Source: Nilaparvata lugens
Taxonomy: Eukaryota; Arthropoda; Insecta; Hemiptera; Delphacidae
Direction of reading: 5' to 3'
Assembly (NCBI RefSeq): GCF_014356525.2
Contig: NC_052509.1
Span: forward strand, 36,762,001-36,826,000
Length of the DNA stretch: 64,000 nucleotides
This document shows positions 1 through 9,725 of the stretch, piece after piece. A program made the position numbers and the translations under genes. Position 1 is the stretch's first letter; the number at the start of each line of letters is the position of its first letter. Below the pieces are notes generated by a model. It made no database searches, was not told where the DNA came from, and saw nothing but the letters and a program-made list of their open reading frames with translations.

Positions 1-1
1 A

Positions 2-394
2 ACAGAATGCCTGACACTCCTAGATAAGCATAAAAGTAGAATTACCTCCTCAGAAATGAGATATTTAAGAAAAGTCGTTGGAAAGACAAGGAGAGACAGA
101 GTGAGAAATGGAGTGATCAGAGATACTCTAAAGGAGGAAGAGCTGATCATTTCTGTCCAACGAAAAGCTTTAGGTTGGTATGGACATGTCACACGAATGA
201 GGGAGGAAAGAAAAGCAAGGATGGTAATGGAAGCAAGACCGGAGGGACGTCGAGGCAGGGGACGACCACGGATGGAATGGAGCGAGTATGTGGCGAGTAT
301 CGCGGCTGGAAAGGGAAAGACAATGACGGACGTTAGGAGGATGGCCCAGGATAGAGTGCAATATAAGAAATGGCTGGAGGCACCCGACGCTTAG
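2..394 (+). pseudogene. C-terminal end of a non-LTR retrotransposon (RTE/endonuclease-RT type) polyprotein, cut by window edge
   Basis: The frame is open from base 2, upstream of the first ATG at 56, to the stop at 392-394, so this is the 3' part of a longer gene that starts outside the window. The protein shows the usual C-terminal pattern of insect endonuclease-reverse transcriptase LINEs: SEMRYLRKVVGKTRRDRVRN, then an LGWYGHVTRM motif, then a basic RGRPRMEW segment. This part lies downstream of the reverse transcriptase domain and has no known catalytic residues. Just after the stop, at about 408-427, is an AAG-rich tail typical of the 3' end of these elements. The frame is intact as far as visible. 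Family assignment rests on motif recall, not on a search. Confidence 0.8.
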
Positions 395-429
395 CGGCAT
401 AAGGGGAAGGAAAAGAAGAAGAAGAAGTT

Positions 430-1080
430 TCGAATATAATAAGAATTTTATAAAAATATTAAATTATAAATTATTGTTTCAACTGAGTCACATGGTGAAT
501 GAATCTCTTTGGCAAGTCTAAGCCAATCATATGTCATAGAAATGGCACCAAAAGGGATGATCGTTTGAAAGCATCATAATTATATTAATCTGTTATCAGC
601 CAGCAAACTTGCCTTATCATATATGCTAGTGCATGTACACTGTATAATGGAAATGTATATAGAGAATTAAGCAATTTACAAAATTATACAAATTAAGTTA
701 TCATTGTAATCAAAGGAATTATATTTTACTGCTTGCCACTGACGTCATGCCTATGTCATAATCATTCCACCAATGGCGAATTTTCATGCAAATTAATTAC
801 ACAGTGATTCCAAGAAAAAAGTTCTAGCCAAAGGCTCAGAAGAAGGCAGCACACTTCCCTTTAAAAATCCTCACTGTTAAGACATTGTTAAAAAGTTACC
901 AAAAAGACCTACTAGTGAAATTTTATTCGATTTTTGTATTTTTTTATCTGTGAGCCAATGTCTTAGGCCAATTTATCTATTATTTTGTAAAATTATTCAT
1001 CAATTGATTGTTCTAGAAATTCAAATTTAATTATTCCCTAATTTAATTGGTGAAGGAAATATTTAATTAAAATTCCACAT
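430..1080. repeat. Dispersed AT-rich repeat, diverged copy of 37110-37690
   Basis: Segments such as CCAATCAT...GTCATAGAAATGGCACC, the stretch around ATTCCACCAATGG, and TTAAAAAGTTACC recur in the same order at about 37228-37600. The two copies are clearly diverged, with many substitutions and indels, so this is an old interspersed repeat. No reading frame is conserved between them. I cannot assign it to a TE class. Confidence 0.6.
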
Positions 1081-1088
1081 GTGCTAAG

Positions 1089-1160
1089 ACCGAAGCCTGG
1101 ACCAGCAACTGATCATACAAAATTTGATCTAAAGGAACCACGACCACCAAGGGGATTCAC
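1089..1160 (+). other. Possible short internal exon (unidentified host gene)
   Basis: A 72-nt stretch is preceded by an AG (1087-1088) and followed by a strong donor, GTGAGT, at 1161. In the frame starting with CCG at 1090 it reads PKPGPATDHTKFDLKEP and then PRPPRGF without a stop. The proline-rich composition and higher GC differ from the AT-rich surroundings. The acceptor lacks a good pyrimidine tract, and no flanking exon was found, so this may be chance. I do not recognise the peptide. Confidence 0.25.
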
Positions 1161-1414
1161 GTGAGTTTTTATGTTTGGGGCCCCAATCTTTGCTTCGAAG
1201 AAAACATAATGCAGAAAAATATAAAATTTTCTTCGTAAAGTAATGGCCACGCCGACAAGCGCTTATAATCATTAAGATCCTAGATTTTATCTGGTATAGA
1301 ATTTAAAAGATTTTGTAGTTGATTAACTATCCTCCGCTGCCAGAACCACGACCTTGAGTAATTTTAAAAATCTTTTATAATTTTTTTCCATTATTTAAAA
1401 AAAGAACTGTTAAA

Positions 1415-1578
1415 TTTGTCAATATTATAAAGTATGTTGGATCATGCATGATATCATGCGAGCACAAGCAAATTTCTAGTTATTTTGTCAATGTTATTTG
1501 TCAATATTATAAAGTATGTTGGATCATGCATGATATCATGCGAGCACAAGCAAATTTCTAGTTATTTTGTCAATGTTA
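1415..1578. repeat. Two-copy tandem duplication, period 82 bp
   Basis: The segment beginning TTTGTCAATATTATAAAGTA (1415-1496) is repeated essentially exactly at 1497-1578. The unit holds the palindromic stretch ATCATGCATGATATCATGCG. The near identity implies a recent local duplication. No coding role is seen. Confidence 0.9.
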
Positions 1579-2420
1579 AACTATTTTCAATCTGTAATCC
1601 AAGCTTTAAATCTGCACTGTCAAATTATATATTTTATTATATTATATTTTCACTCTGTCAATTCGTCTTCTGAGTTCGATTATTTCTTAAGCCTGTCAAT
1701 TATTATGTCTGACACGTTCTATATTATCAAGAACCGATCAAGTACGATCATTGAAATAATTGGTTCAACCTGGATATTGGAACAGATCTAAGTGGATGTA
1801 GTGTGTGGGGTCAGATCGAGATTACCTATTCTCTGTCCTTAGCTGCTCATATATCAGCTTTTATCTGTGACCAACCTCGGCTTGGGAGCGAATTTTTCGA
1901 CTGTATGGCAGATGCAGCTGGAGATAATATAATTTCCTACAATAGAGCATAAAGCCCGACAAGACTCTGTTCTCGAAGTATATTCCGAACGATCTCTGGT
2001 CCTCAGTACCTTATCTCATTCCTTCGGAACTTATTAGAGATGCAGTCCTGTAGATTATCTACTTCGGGGTTTTTTCTCGACCTGTATAATTTTAAATGCT
2101 GTTTCATAACAGGTAATAGTTTTGAGATCTCCGCACTCAGTGTTTAGCGACCACTACACTACATCTGAAATTTTTATCATTATACAATCAGTCATAAGAA
2201 GAATCAAGGGTGAGCGAGTGTCTATGCCTCCCGCGATTCAGACCGAGACCAAGTGTTTATCGAATCTTGTAGTGACTCAGTCAGTCTGGTGTTCACTTAG
2301 CGTCCACGCAGGCATTTTCAAATTCCTAACCTCAATACTGGCGACTCAGGACAAGATTCGTTATATGTGTTTCGACTTAACCCTGGCGGCGATAGTAATT
2401 CCCCCAAGAAGTGCTTCACA
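1579..2420. other. Unassigned sequence without a recognisable gene
   Basis: Open frames here (for example 2122-2478) have no recognisable motif and resemble chance frames. The segment from about 1800 to 2400 is less AT-rich than its flanks and could be an old TE fragment, but nothing identifies it. Confidence 0.4.
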
Positions 2421-3376
2421 ATATATATTTGATAGCTGTGAAATTTATTATTATATGATGAAATTTATTTCAATTTAATTAAACAGTTGGTAGCTATGGT
2501 ACCTCTCAATCTGAGGCCAAAAATTCGCAGTGATCCCCACCATCTTGACCAGTACCTCAAAAAACTCCACCAATCCCTCCTGAAATGTAACTATCCTGAA
2601 AGGTTATTACAGAAACAAATCACCTCCAAAACTGGCACTAATCCAACCACAAACTATTCCCAAATCCTACAAACTCCAAAGCTCTCTACCACCTACTTCC
2701 CTGGAATTGAAAACCTCAAACCTGTCCTCAAAGATCTGTTCCATGTTGTCTCCTCCAATCCCTCTACCAAACACCTTTTCCAGCAACCACCCACCGTCAT
2801 ATATAAGCAACCTCCCAACCTCAAGAAAATTCTCAGTAAAAACAAATCACTCACCTCTGATGAAATCCCAACTCCACCTGGTACCCTACCTTGCAAACGC
2901 CCCTGCTGTAAAACCTGTCCAATCACTGATTCTTCCATCTCCTTTACCAGTCCTATCACCAACTACACCCACCAAATCCATCAATCCAGTAACTGCATCT
3001 CCAAAAATTGCATCTACCTCATTTCCTGCAACTTCTGTCCTGCCTTTTACATAGGTGAAACCACCACTGCCCTAAACCTCCGGATCAACAATCACAGGGC
3101 TTCCATTAAAAATAATACTTCCCTACTCATCCCTACCCATGGCTCTGAGCAAAACAAGAAATTTGACCAATGCTTCAAAGTCAAAGTCCTTGCCACCCTC
3201 CCTCCCACAGCCCCCTCCAAAGATGTCAAGACGAAAGAATTGGCTTTTATTTGGGTGCTTGGAGCTGCTTCCAGTCCTAGTCTCAACAGACAGCAATAGT
3301 ACCATAGTTACCAACTGTTTAATTAAATTAAAATAAATTTCATCATATAATAATAAATTTCACAGCTATCAAATAT

Positions 3377-3380
<4 letters not shown>
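2421..3380 (+). mobile_element. Truncated Penelope-like element bracketed by 82-bp inverted repeats
   Basis: The GIY-YIG reading frame is enclosed by near-perfect inverted arms, 2421-2502 and 3299-3380. The right arm is the reverse complement of the left with only two mismatches in 82 bases. Both arms abut AT-rich DNA, and the right one runs into a (TA)n microsatellite. The left arm ends just inside the frame's first ATG region and the right arm begins at the stop codon. Penelope-like elements are known for inverted or partial-tandem end structures made by target-primed reverse transcription. That is my preferred explanation, rather than a true TIR transposon. Confidence 0.7.
2496..3299 (+). 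CDS. Penelope-like retroelement protein: RT thumb remnant plus GIY-YIG endonuclease
   Basis: The frame is open from 2442; the first ATG is at 2496. The N-terminal half, with the stretch LKKLHQSLLKCNYPERLL and a following YFPGIENLKPVLKDL segment, matches the region just after the reverse transcriptase of Penelope-like elements. Next is the cysteine linker, LPCKRPCCKTCP. The C-terminal third is the GIY-YIG nuclease: CIYLISCNFCPAFYIGET with the following R and H of LNLRINNHR. It ends with the conserved KELAFIWVLG acidic helix and SLN. The reverse transcriptase palm, including its catalytic aspartates, is absent, so the copy is 5'-truncated and not autonomous. The nuclease domain itself has no break. 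Whether it is expressed is unknown. Confidence 0.8.
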   Translation: MVPLNLRPKIRSDPHHLDQYLKKLHQSLLKCNYPERLLQKQITSKTGTNPTTNYSQILQTPKLSTTYFPGIENLKPVLKDLFHVVSSNPSTKHLFQQPPTVIYKQPPNLKKILSKNKSLTSDEIPTPPGTLPCKRPCCKTCPITDSSISFTSPITNYTHQIHQSSNCISKNCIYLISCNFCPAFYIGETTTALNLRINNHRASIKNNTSLLIPTHGSEQNKKFDQCFKVKVLATLPPTAPSKDVKTKELAFIWVLGAASSPSLNRQQ

Positions 3381-3424
<44 letters not shown>

Positions 3425-3447
3425 ATATTATATATATATATATATAT
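3376..3447. repeat. (TA)n microsatellite
   Basis: An almost pure alternating TA tract with a few ATAT phase slips. It directly follows the right arm of the Penelope-like structure. Confidence 0.9.
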
Positions 3448-3539
3448 TGAATGTTCAATAAAAATGAAAAATAAATTCCATTCAAGTTCAATTCTACAAT
3501 TCATTTCTCCAATTTTAGTCTAATTATTTTTTGATTTCT

Positions 3540-4362
3540 AGGGATGGGTATCCCTAGATAGTAAGGTGTTTTTCTACCTTAAACATCGATAAGTGAAAAA
3601 CATCGAACAGTAACCATCGATGTTTTCAAACATCGATGTTTTTAAACATCGTATCACCCTACGTTTTCACGGATGATACTATGAAGTCTATTATATCCTT
3701 AAGTGACACAGATAGTAAAAATTAATCTACTTTTTCATGTACATGTAAAAGAAAGGGAAAGATGACTTCAGTTGTGATTTTTGTTCAGAACAACTACATA
3801 AATCAATACAATCAATTCTTTCATTGTAAAATGTTGTTAATGTGTTTGAAAAAAAGCTTTTTCCAGTTCATGATAACCATTGCTTGACATAATTATTGCA
3901 AATAAACGTAATTTTTTCATATTAATGATATTATTTTATTAATTTAGTGATTAAAAATAAAAACTGAAAGATTGAGCAAACGGTTGTGCAGTAGCACAGC
4001 AATGCCTACTTTAGTTCATACAAACACACAATTTTTCCCAACATAGTGAATTATTCTTTTATGTAGAAGAGTTTGATTAATTTAATCAATCACTAGTCAC
4101 TAGAGAATATATTTTTTCCAATTTTTCTTTGAGACTATTTCAGAGTGATAATAGCTACCAAATAAGAGTGATGAAATTGAGCAAGAGATGACTTGAGGAA
4201 GAACTATGAGGCTTTTTTAATGCAAATCGACCTCTATTATTGAAGATTCCCATAAAATATGTGCAATTTGAATAAATAATGATTTAGTAATCAGAAAAAT
4301 TAATTTATAAAATTATTATAAACACCTTTTTAATCCAGAGAATGAAAATTTTGTATGAGATT
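3540..4362. other. Left arm of the hAT-like element, non-coding
   Basis: After the terminal motif and the CATCGATG repeats (about 3583-3660), the remaining 700 bp is AT-rich. It has no reading frame or motif I can support. Confidence 0.45.
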
Positions 4363-5567
4363 TGTAAAGTATTAAATCTGGGTAGATAAAAAGCCCTAAC
4401 AGAAACAGTAATAGGTCTGAAAATAAAGTAACTGGCTAATATCGCCAAATAGATAATAACTAAGATTAGATAGCATCAGCTTGTTCTGGCTAAATGGTAC
4501 AAAAACCTAAAAAGGATTTGAAGGAATTTTATTGCTCATAAATAGATTATTATATAAAATATTTGAAGATTGAGGTTATGTACATGTATTCACGGATCGG
4601 TGACCTAGAGATCGATCAAACCGAGAAACGTAGAATCTGACCAAAACCCCTTGGCAGAGCTTTATTGCAATCAGATGGTGTGCAATGTGAAAAAACACCT
4701 GATCACGTGGCTAATTATTAGGTAGCATGGAATTAATATTAATGTATAGAATATTAGCTAGCATGTAAAGAGCATAAATAAAAAACCAAATAAAAATAAT
4801 TTAATGTATTCAGGAAATAAGAGGTACCAGGCGCATGAATACCGAATAAAATTTGCATGCACCAATAGTAAAACGGCAGTTAATAGGCGGCAATTGTAGG
4901 CCAATTCAAAAATATTTATATATATTTCTATAAATGTTCGGAATCTATGTTGAATTGTTGTATAGTCTATGTTATCGATATGGCTCGAAAGCAAAGAAAT
5001 TATTAATCATACAATCTAAGCAATATTTTGGTATTTTTTGTAAGATCTATTTGAACCTAAATGGCGGAGGACTAAGATATTTAAATTTTATGCTAATTTG
5101 AAAGTCGGAAATAGGATCTGTAAAACTTGAGAAAGGAGAACCAGCACTCGCCAACCAAATGCCACCATAAGAGGACCCCAAATATTTTAGAGCGTAGTAC
5201 CTTACTAATGATTTTGTAAAAGTTAAAGTTAAAGTAAATTATTAAATTTCTTAAAAGACTTCGTGATGCTATTGTGAAGCAGAAGTCATTTTCATTTTTA
5301 AATAAATTTATAACCCCTTGGAGGAGACGATTCCGGCTACCATATTCCCGGACCACATGGAGTTGGATCGACATCGGCGGCTTACAAGAAGATTTTCGAC
5401 ACGTGAGTGATTAATATTGAATTAGTGATGGGCGCCCTAGTGCTTCGAATTAATCTGATGATCAAAGCTAGCTCGCCGAAAGGGTTTTTATTATAAATTA
5501 AGAAATTAATAAGAGTAATACTTGCGCAAGTAAAATTAGTATTAAAGGTATTTCATTGAAAGAAAAA
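4363..5567 (+). repeat. 5' long direct repeat (candidate LTR or 5' part of a longer LTR)
   Basis: Begins TGTAAAGTATTAAATC and matches 13152-14354 nearly base for base over 1.2 kb. Differences are about six small changes, for example CTAATG versus GATAATG near 5210/13996. The identity stops sharply at GAAAGAAAAA on both sides. A TG start is usual for LTRs, but the CA end is not evident here. Confidence 0.7.
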
Positions 5568-5630
5568 TATAGATCAATATTTCAGAAATTTCTATTAACT
5601 CAAAGAAGTACAAAATCTAGGCTATTAAAA

Positions 5631-7020
5631 CATATGCATATGACATTTAATTTTTGCAATACAATTTGCGATAGTTTATTATAGCTCTAATTCACTAGAT
5701 GAATGGCTCTACCTATTCCGTCAGGTGCCGAATCTTGCACCCTGAGATAAAAATATATATTCGATACAAAGAAATCTACTAAGTACTAGAGATTTTAATA
5801 TATATATTTGGATTATTAGTGGCTAATTTATCAAGCTGATCTTAAAGCACACATTTTTAATTGAATTGTCCAAGTCGACAAGTATTAGCAAGCGCATATC
5901 GCAGCTACATGCAACAGAATGCATATGATTTTAAGATAAAGGCACATGGTAATGATTCGTGCCATAAATCTAGAATATAAAGTTTAGCCTGTGATATTTT
6001 ATGATTTCAATTATTGTTCTATTTTTATATTATATTTTTTATCGCTCTTTATATATTTTTTGCCTCGATTTATTTTTTGCATTATTTGTGTAATATATGT
6101 ATGAAACGTTATGGTGTGCAATTTATTTATTATTCCTCAACACTATTGTATAAGTAACATATGCATATGATATTTAATTTTTGCAATACAATTTGCGATA
6201 GTTTATTATAGCTCTAATTCACTAGATGAATGGCTCTACCTATTCCGTCAGGTGCCGAATCTTGCACCCTGAGATAAAAATATATATTCGATACAAAGAA
6301 ATCTACTAAGTACTAGAGATTTTAATATATATATATTTGGATTATTAGTGGCTAATTTATCAAGCTGATCTTAAAGCACATATTTTTAATTGAATTGTCC
6401 AAGTCGACAAGTATTAGCAAGCGCATATCGCAGCTACATGCAAAAGAATGCATATGATTTTAAGATAAAGGCACATGGTAATGATTCGTGCCATAAATCT
6501 AGAATATAAAGTTTAGCCTGTGATATTTTACTGATTTCAATTATTGTTCTATTTTTATATTATATTTTTTATCGCTCTTTATATATTTTTTGCCTCGATT
6601 TATTTTTTGCATTATTTGTGTAATATATGTATGAAACGTTATGGTGTGCAATTTATTTATTATTCCTCATCACTATTGTATAAGTATCATATTTATATAT
6701 TTATTTTTATTGAATTGTCCAAGTCGACAAGTATTAGCAAGCGCATATCGCAGCTACATGCAAAAGAATGCATATGATTTTAAGATAAAGGCACATGGTA
6801 ATGATTCGTGCCATAAATCTAGAATATAAAGTTTAGCCTGTGATATTTTACTGATTTCAATTATTGTTCTATTTTTATATTATATTTTTTATCGCTCTTT
6901 ATATATTTTTTGCCTCGATTATTTTTTGCATTATTTGTGTAATATATGTATGAAACGTTATGGTGTGCAATTTATTTTTATTCCTCAACACTATGTATAA
7001 GTATCATATTATATATATTT
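5631..7020. repeat. Tandem repeat of about 527 bp, 2.6 copies, in the Gypsy leader
   Basis: Unit 1 starts CATATGCATATGACATTTAA at 5631; unit 2 starts at 6158 (period 527). A third, shorter unit starts near 6690 and lacks the first part. Each unit contains the landmarks TTGTCCAAGTCGACAAG and GCATATCGCAGCTACATGC. Copies are over 95 percent alike, so the array is young. Open frames inside it (for example 6544-6777) are by-products of the repeat. Confidence 0.85.
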
Positions 7021-7032
7021 ATTTTTATTGAA

Positions 7033-7738
7033 TTACAAGAGTTATAGGAGAAGCCCATATCTAGGCCTATCAAGATTTTTTAAGACTGAATACTATTAGA
7101 AAACCACGACCTAATTATATAATTATATCAAATCTCATGCTTTACCGACTGATGCCAAGCAGGAGGCTAATCGTTATTTAAATATAAAGAATAACGTGAC
7201 ATAAAGACATGCCGTACCAACGTGGGACTGATGATGAGAGCCAAGCTCATTGAATAATTATTTGAAATTAAGTCAATAACCATATTGAAAATTATAGATA
7301 ACTTATACGAGTTTTGAGGAAAACTGGCGAAGTGAAATTTGTATTACTTTTTGGGGAATCAATAGCTTTAAATAAAGAGAAATTATATGTTTTAAAGAAA
7401 ATTTTATATTATTAGTACTGTAAAAAAATACATGTTATAGAGAGAGATTATATTTTATAAGCCTAAACTGCTATTACTTTCTAGTCAAAAATATATTATG
7501 TGTTTAAGCCGGTTGGAAAATAAGTCACAGCCTGTAAACTAGCCAAGAATAAATTAAAACAAAACATTGGGGGCGCTAGAGCATTATAAAAAACTTAAGT
7601 ATAAATACCTTGTTGTATGAGTATCCAAACACTTTACACATCACTGTTTCACTGTAAGTCCCGGTTTGTGTCTCTTTTTTAAGCATTTTCGCTTATCATT
7701 TTATCACTTTTTAATTAGCATTTATCATATTTGACATA
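7033..7738 (+). other. Leader upstream of gag, with possible PBS and TATA motif
   Basis: Non-coding. Two sites deserve note. TTGGGGGCGCTAGAGC at 7566-7581 directly follows AAACA and could be a primer-binding site at the end of a long LTR. TATAAATA at 7600-7607 lies about 140 bp before the gag ATG. A G-rich GGGGCGCG string also sits immediately before the 3' repeat (13143-13151). These are suggestions; I could not match the PBS to a named tRNA. Confidence 0.3.
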
Positions 7739-9725
7739 ATGAATCACACTCCCGCAAACTCTGAAGTTTCATATATGTACGGCGGTTGCACAGATCCCAC
7801 TTTGTCGACTCCAAGCACATCAAACCCCACCACGGTAGATGCCAATACGCCACGAGAAAGGGAACCAGGAAGCGTCGGGTCGATAGTCTTCGATCCACCA
7901 GGTCTGCAACCTCTATCATCCACTCGAATCGACGCCGCTGACACACCATTGAATCAACGGATAGCAGAGATCAACTTTGAAGGGGGCGAGGAGCAGCCTG
8001 CAGAACCCGCATCGCCGGAGGCCGAGTCACACCTGAGCAAACAAAGTATATTTTCAATCACAGAGTTAGATCCGCTTCAAAAGGTAATAATGGAACAAAC
8101 TAGCAGTACTTTCAATATTATGTTACAAAAAACAATGGATAATATGATGCAGGAGATTAAAAAAGAGATTGCTACAGTAAAAGAGGAAAATAAACAAACA
8201 GTGGAACAGGGCATGAAAGAGACCGCAGGCGCTATAAAATCAGTAGAACAACGGTTGGATAATATTGAAACTAAAGTAGAGAATCATAGGGAAGAATTAA
8301 AAGCAATGATAACCCTACAAAAAGAAAGTCAGGATAAAGTTACGGCAGGATTATCGGAAAGGTTGGATACGGTTACATGTGAACTCAATGAAAGGATAGA
8401 TAACCTAACCACACAAATCACTACACCATTCAGGATATAACAAATAACATTAAGGCCGATTGCCACCAAGAAATCCACAAACAAATTACCGTTGCCAATC
8501 AAACCTTAACAACTACAGTTGACAAAAATATTAACAGTATTAAAGAAATACAAAATAAACAGATTAATATGTCCACAAAAATGAACCAACTGCAAGGTAG
8601 CATCAATCAAAATACAGAAACCTGTAAAGCTTTAAACGGAACTCTACTAATTCAAAAATCCACTCTGACTCAATTAAATCAAGAAATAAACGCAAATAAA
8701 ATTACACATAATAGTCAATGGCAGATAACACAGGAAAAAATAACAGCATTAGAAAATCATATTCAACAACGACCTCAAGGGATTCAAACAGACAACCTCA
8801 ACGTACATAGTATATTACAAGGACTAGGAAAATTTGATAATACTGATCGCCATTTGCAACCTCAACCATTCATTGATCAGATAAAATTAGTACAAACTCT
8901 TGCACCTACCTCTTGGAATTTTTGGCGTCTTCGTTTGACTAATTTATTGATTGGCGAACCCCTGATGTTCTTTCGGAGTAGAGCCCATGAATTTACATCA
9001 TTGGATGAGTTTGTAGCTGTCTTCCTGGAACAGTATTGGAGCAGAAGTAAACAGTTGGACGTGCTAGCGGACATATATCATGCGATTTCAACCCTAACTT
9101 AGACGGTGCATGTACCACTTTCGTCACTGCCCTACAGTTTAAAAATTCTCAATTGAGCGAGCCCATTAATGAATCGGCATTAGCAAGTATTATTTTAAAG
9201 AAGCTACCGTATCAAGTTAGAATGGCACTCGCCACACAACCCATTACTGATTGCAAGCAGCTGATAAATCATTTATATGGCATACAGTCTGCAATGGCAA
9301 TATCAAACCACCGTTCAGACCAGAGATACGCACCAAATCAACATAACTCAAAATTTAATCAGTATAACAGCCAAAATTATGAACCGGTATCATATGATCG
9401 CTACCGATCTGCTCCTCAATTTGAACGCCGCTATGAGCACAGGCAAAATGGTAACTGGAATAATGAAAAATTTCAAAATCGCACAACCAACCACTATGCC
9501 CAGCAGAGCAATCGTAAGAATCACTATGATGGCCGTGATCGATTAAACTCACATAATAATCACACACAAAACAATTACAACAGAAATTATAAACCGCCAC
9601 CTCAACAAGTAAGTACAAATTATACATTAGCACATGCAATAGGAATGAATCAACAAAAAACCCGGAACCCAACACCCAACGACCCGCCACCAGATATACA
9701 GAAAACTACAGCTAATAAACCATGA
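7739..9725 (+). pseudogene. gag: Gypsy gag, broken by two frameshifts
   Basis: The ATG at 7739 opens a frame that ends at 8440. The protein sense continues in another frame from about 8425 (overlapping reading through ITNNIKADCHQEI) to 9102. It then continues in a third frame from about 9080 (DFNPNLDGACTTF) to the TGA at 9723-9725. Two single-base indels explain this. The product has an N-terminal low-complexity region and a long helical, coiled-coil-like middle (about residues 90-340). Next is a capsid-like domain with GLGKFDNTDRHLQPQPFIDQ and the LEQYWSRSKQLDVLADIYHA segment. Last comes an Asn/Arg/Gln-rich basic tail for nucleic-acid binding. No CCHC zinc knuckle is visible. The indels may be real decay or sequence errors. 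Confidence 0.8.

Noticed and set aside
3539..3661. A complete tiny MITE at the left hAT end (TAGGG...CCCTA)
   Set aside because: Its flanks show no matching 8-bp duplication, whereas 3532-3539 matches 14461-14468 exactly.
6544..6829. Hydrophobic and other short frames in the Gypsy leader
   Set aside because: They fall inside the 527-bp tandem repeats, are very AT-rich and lack any motif.
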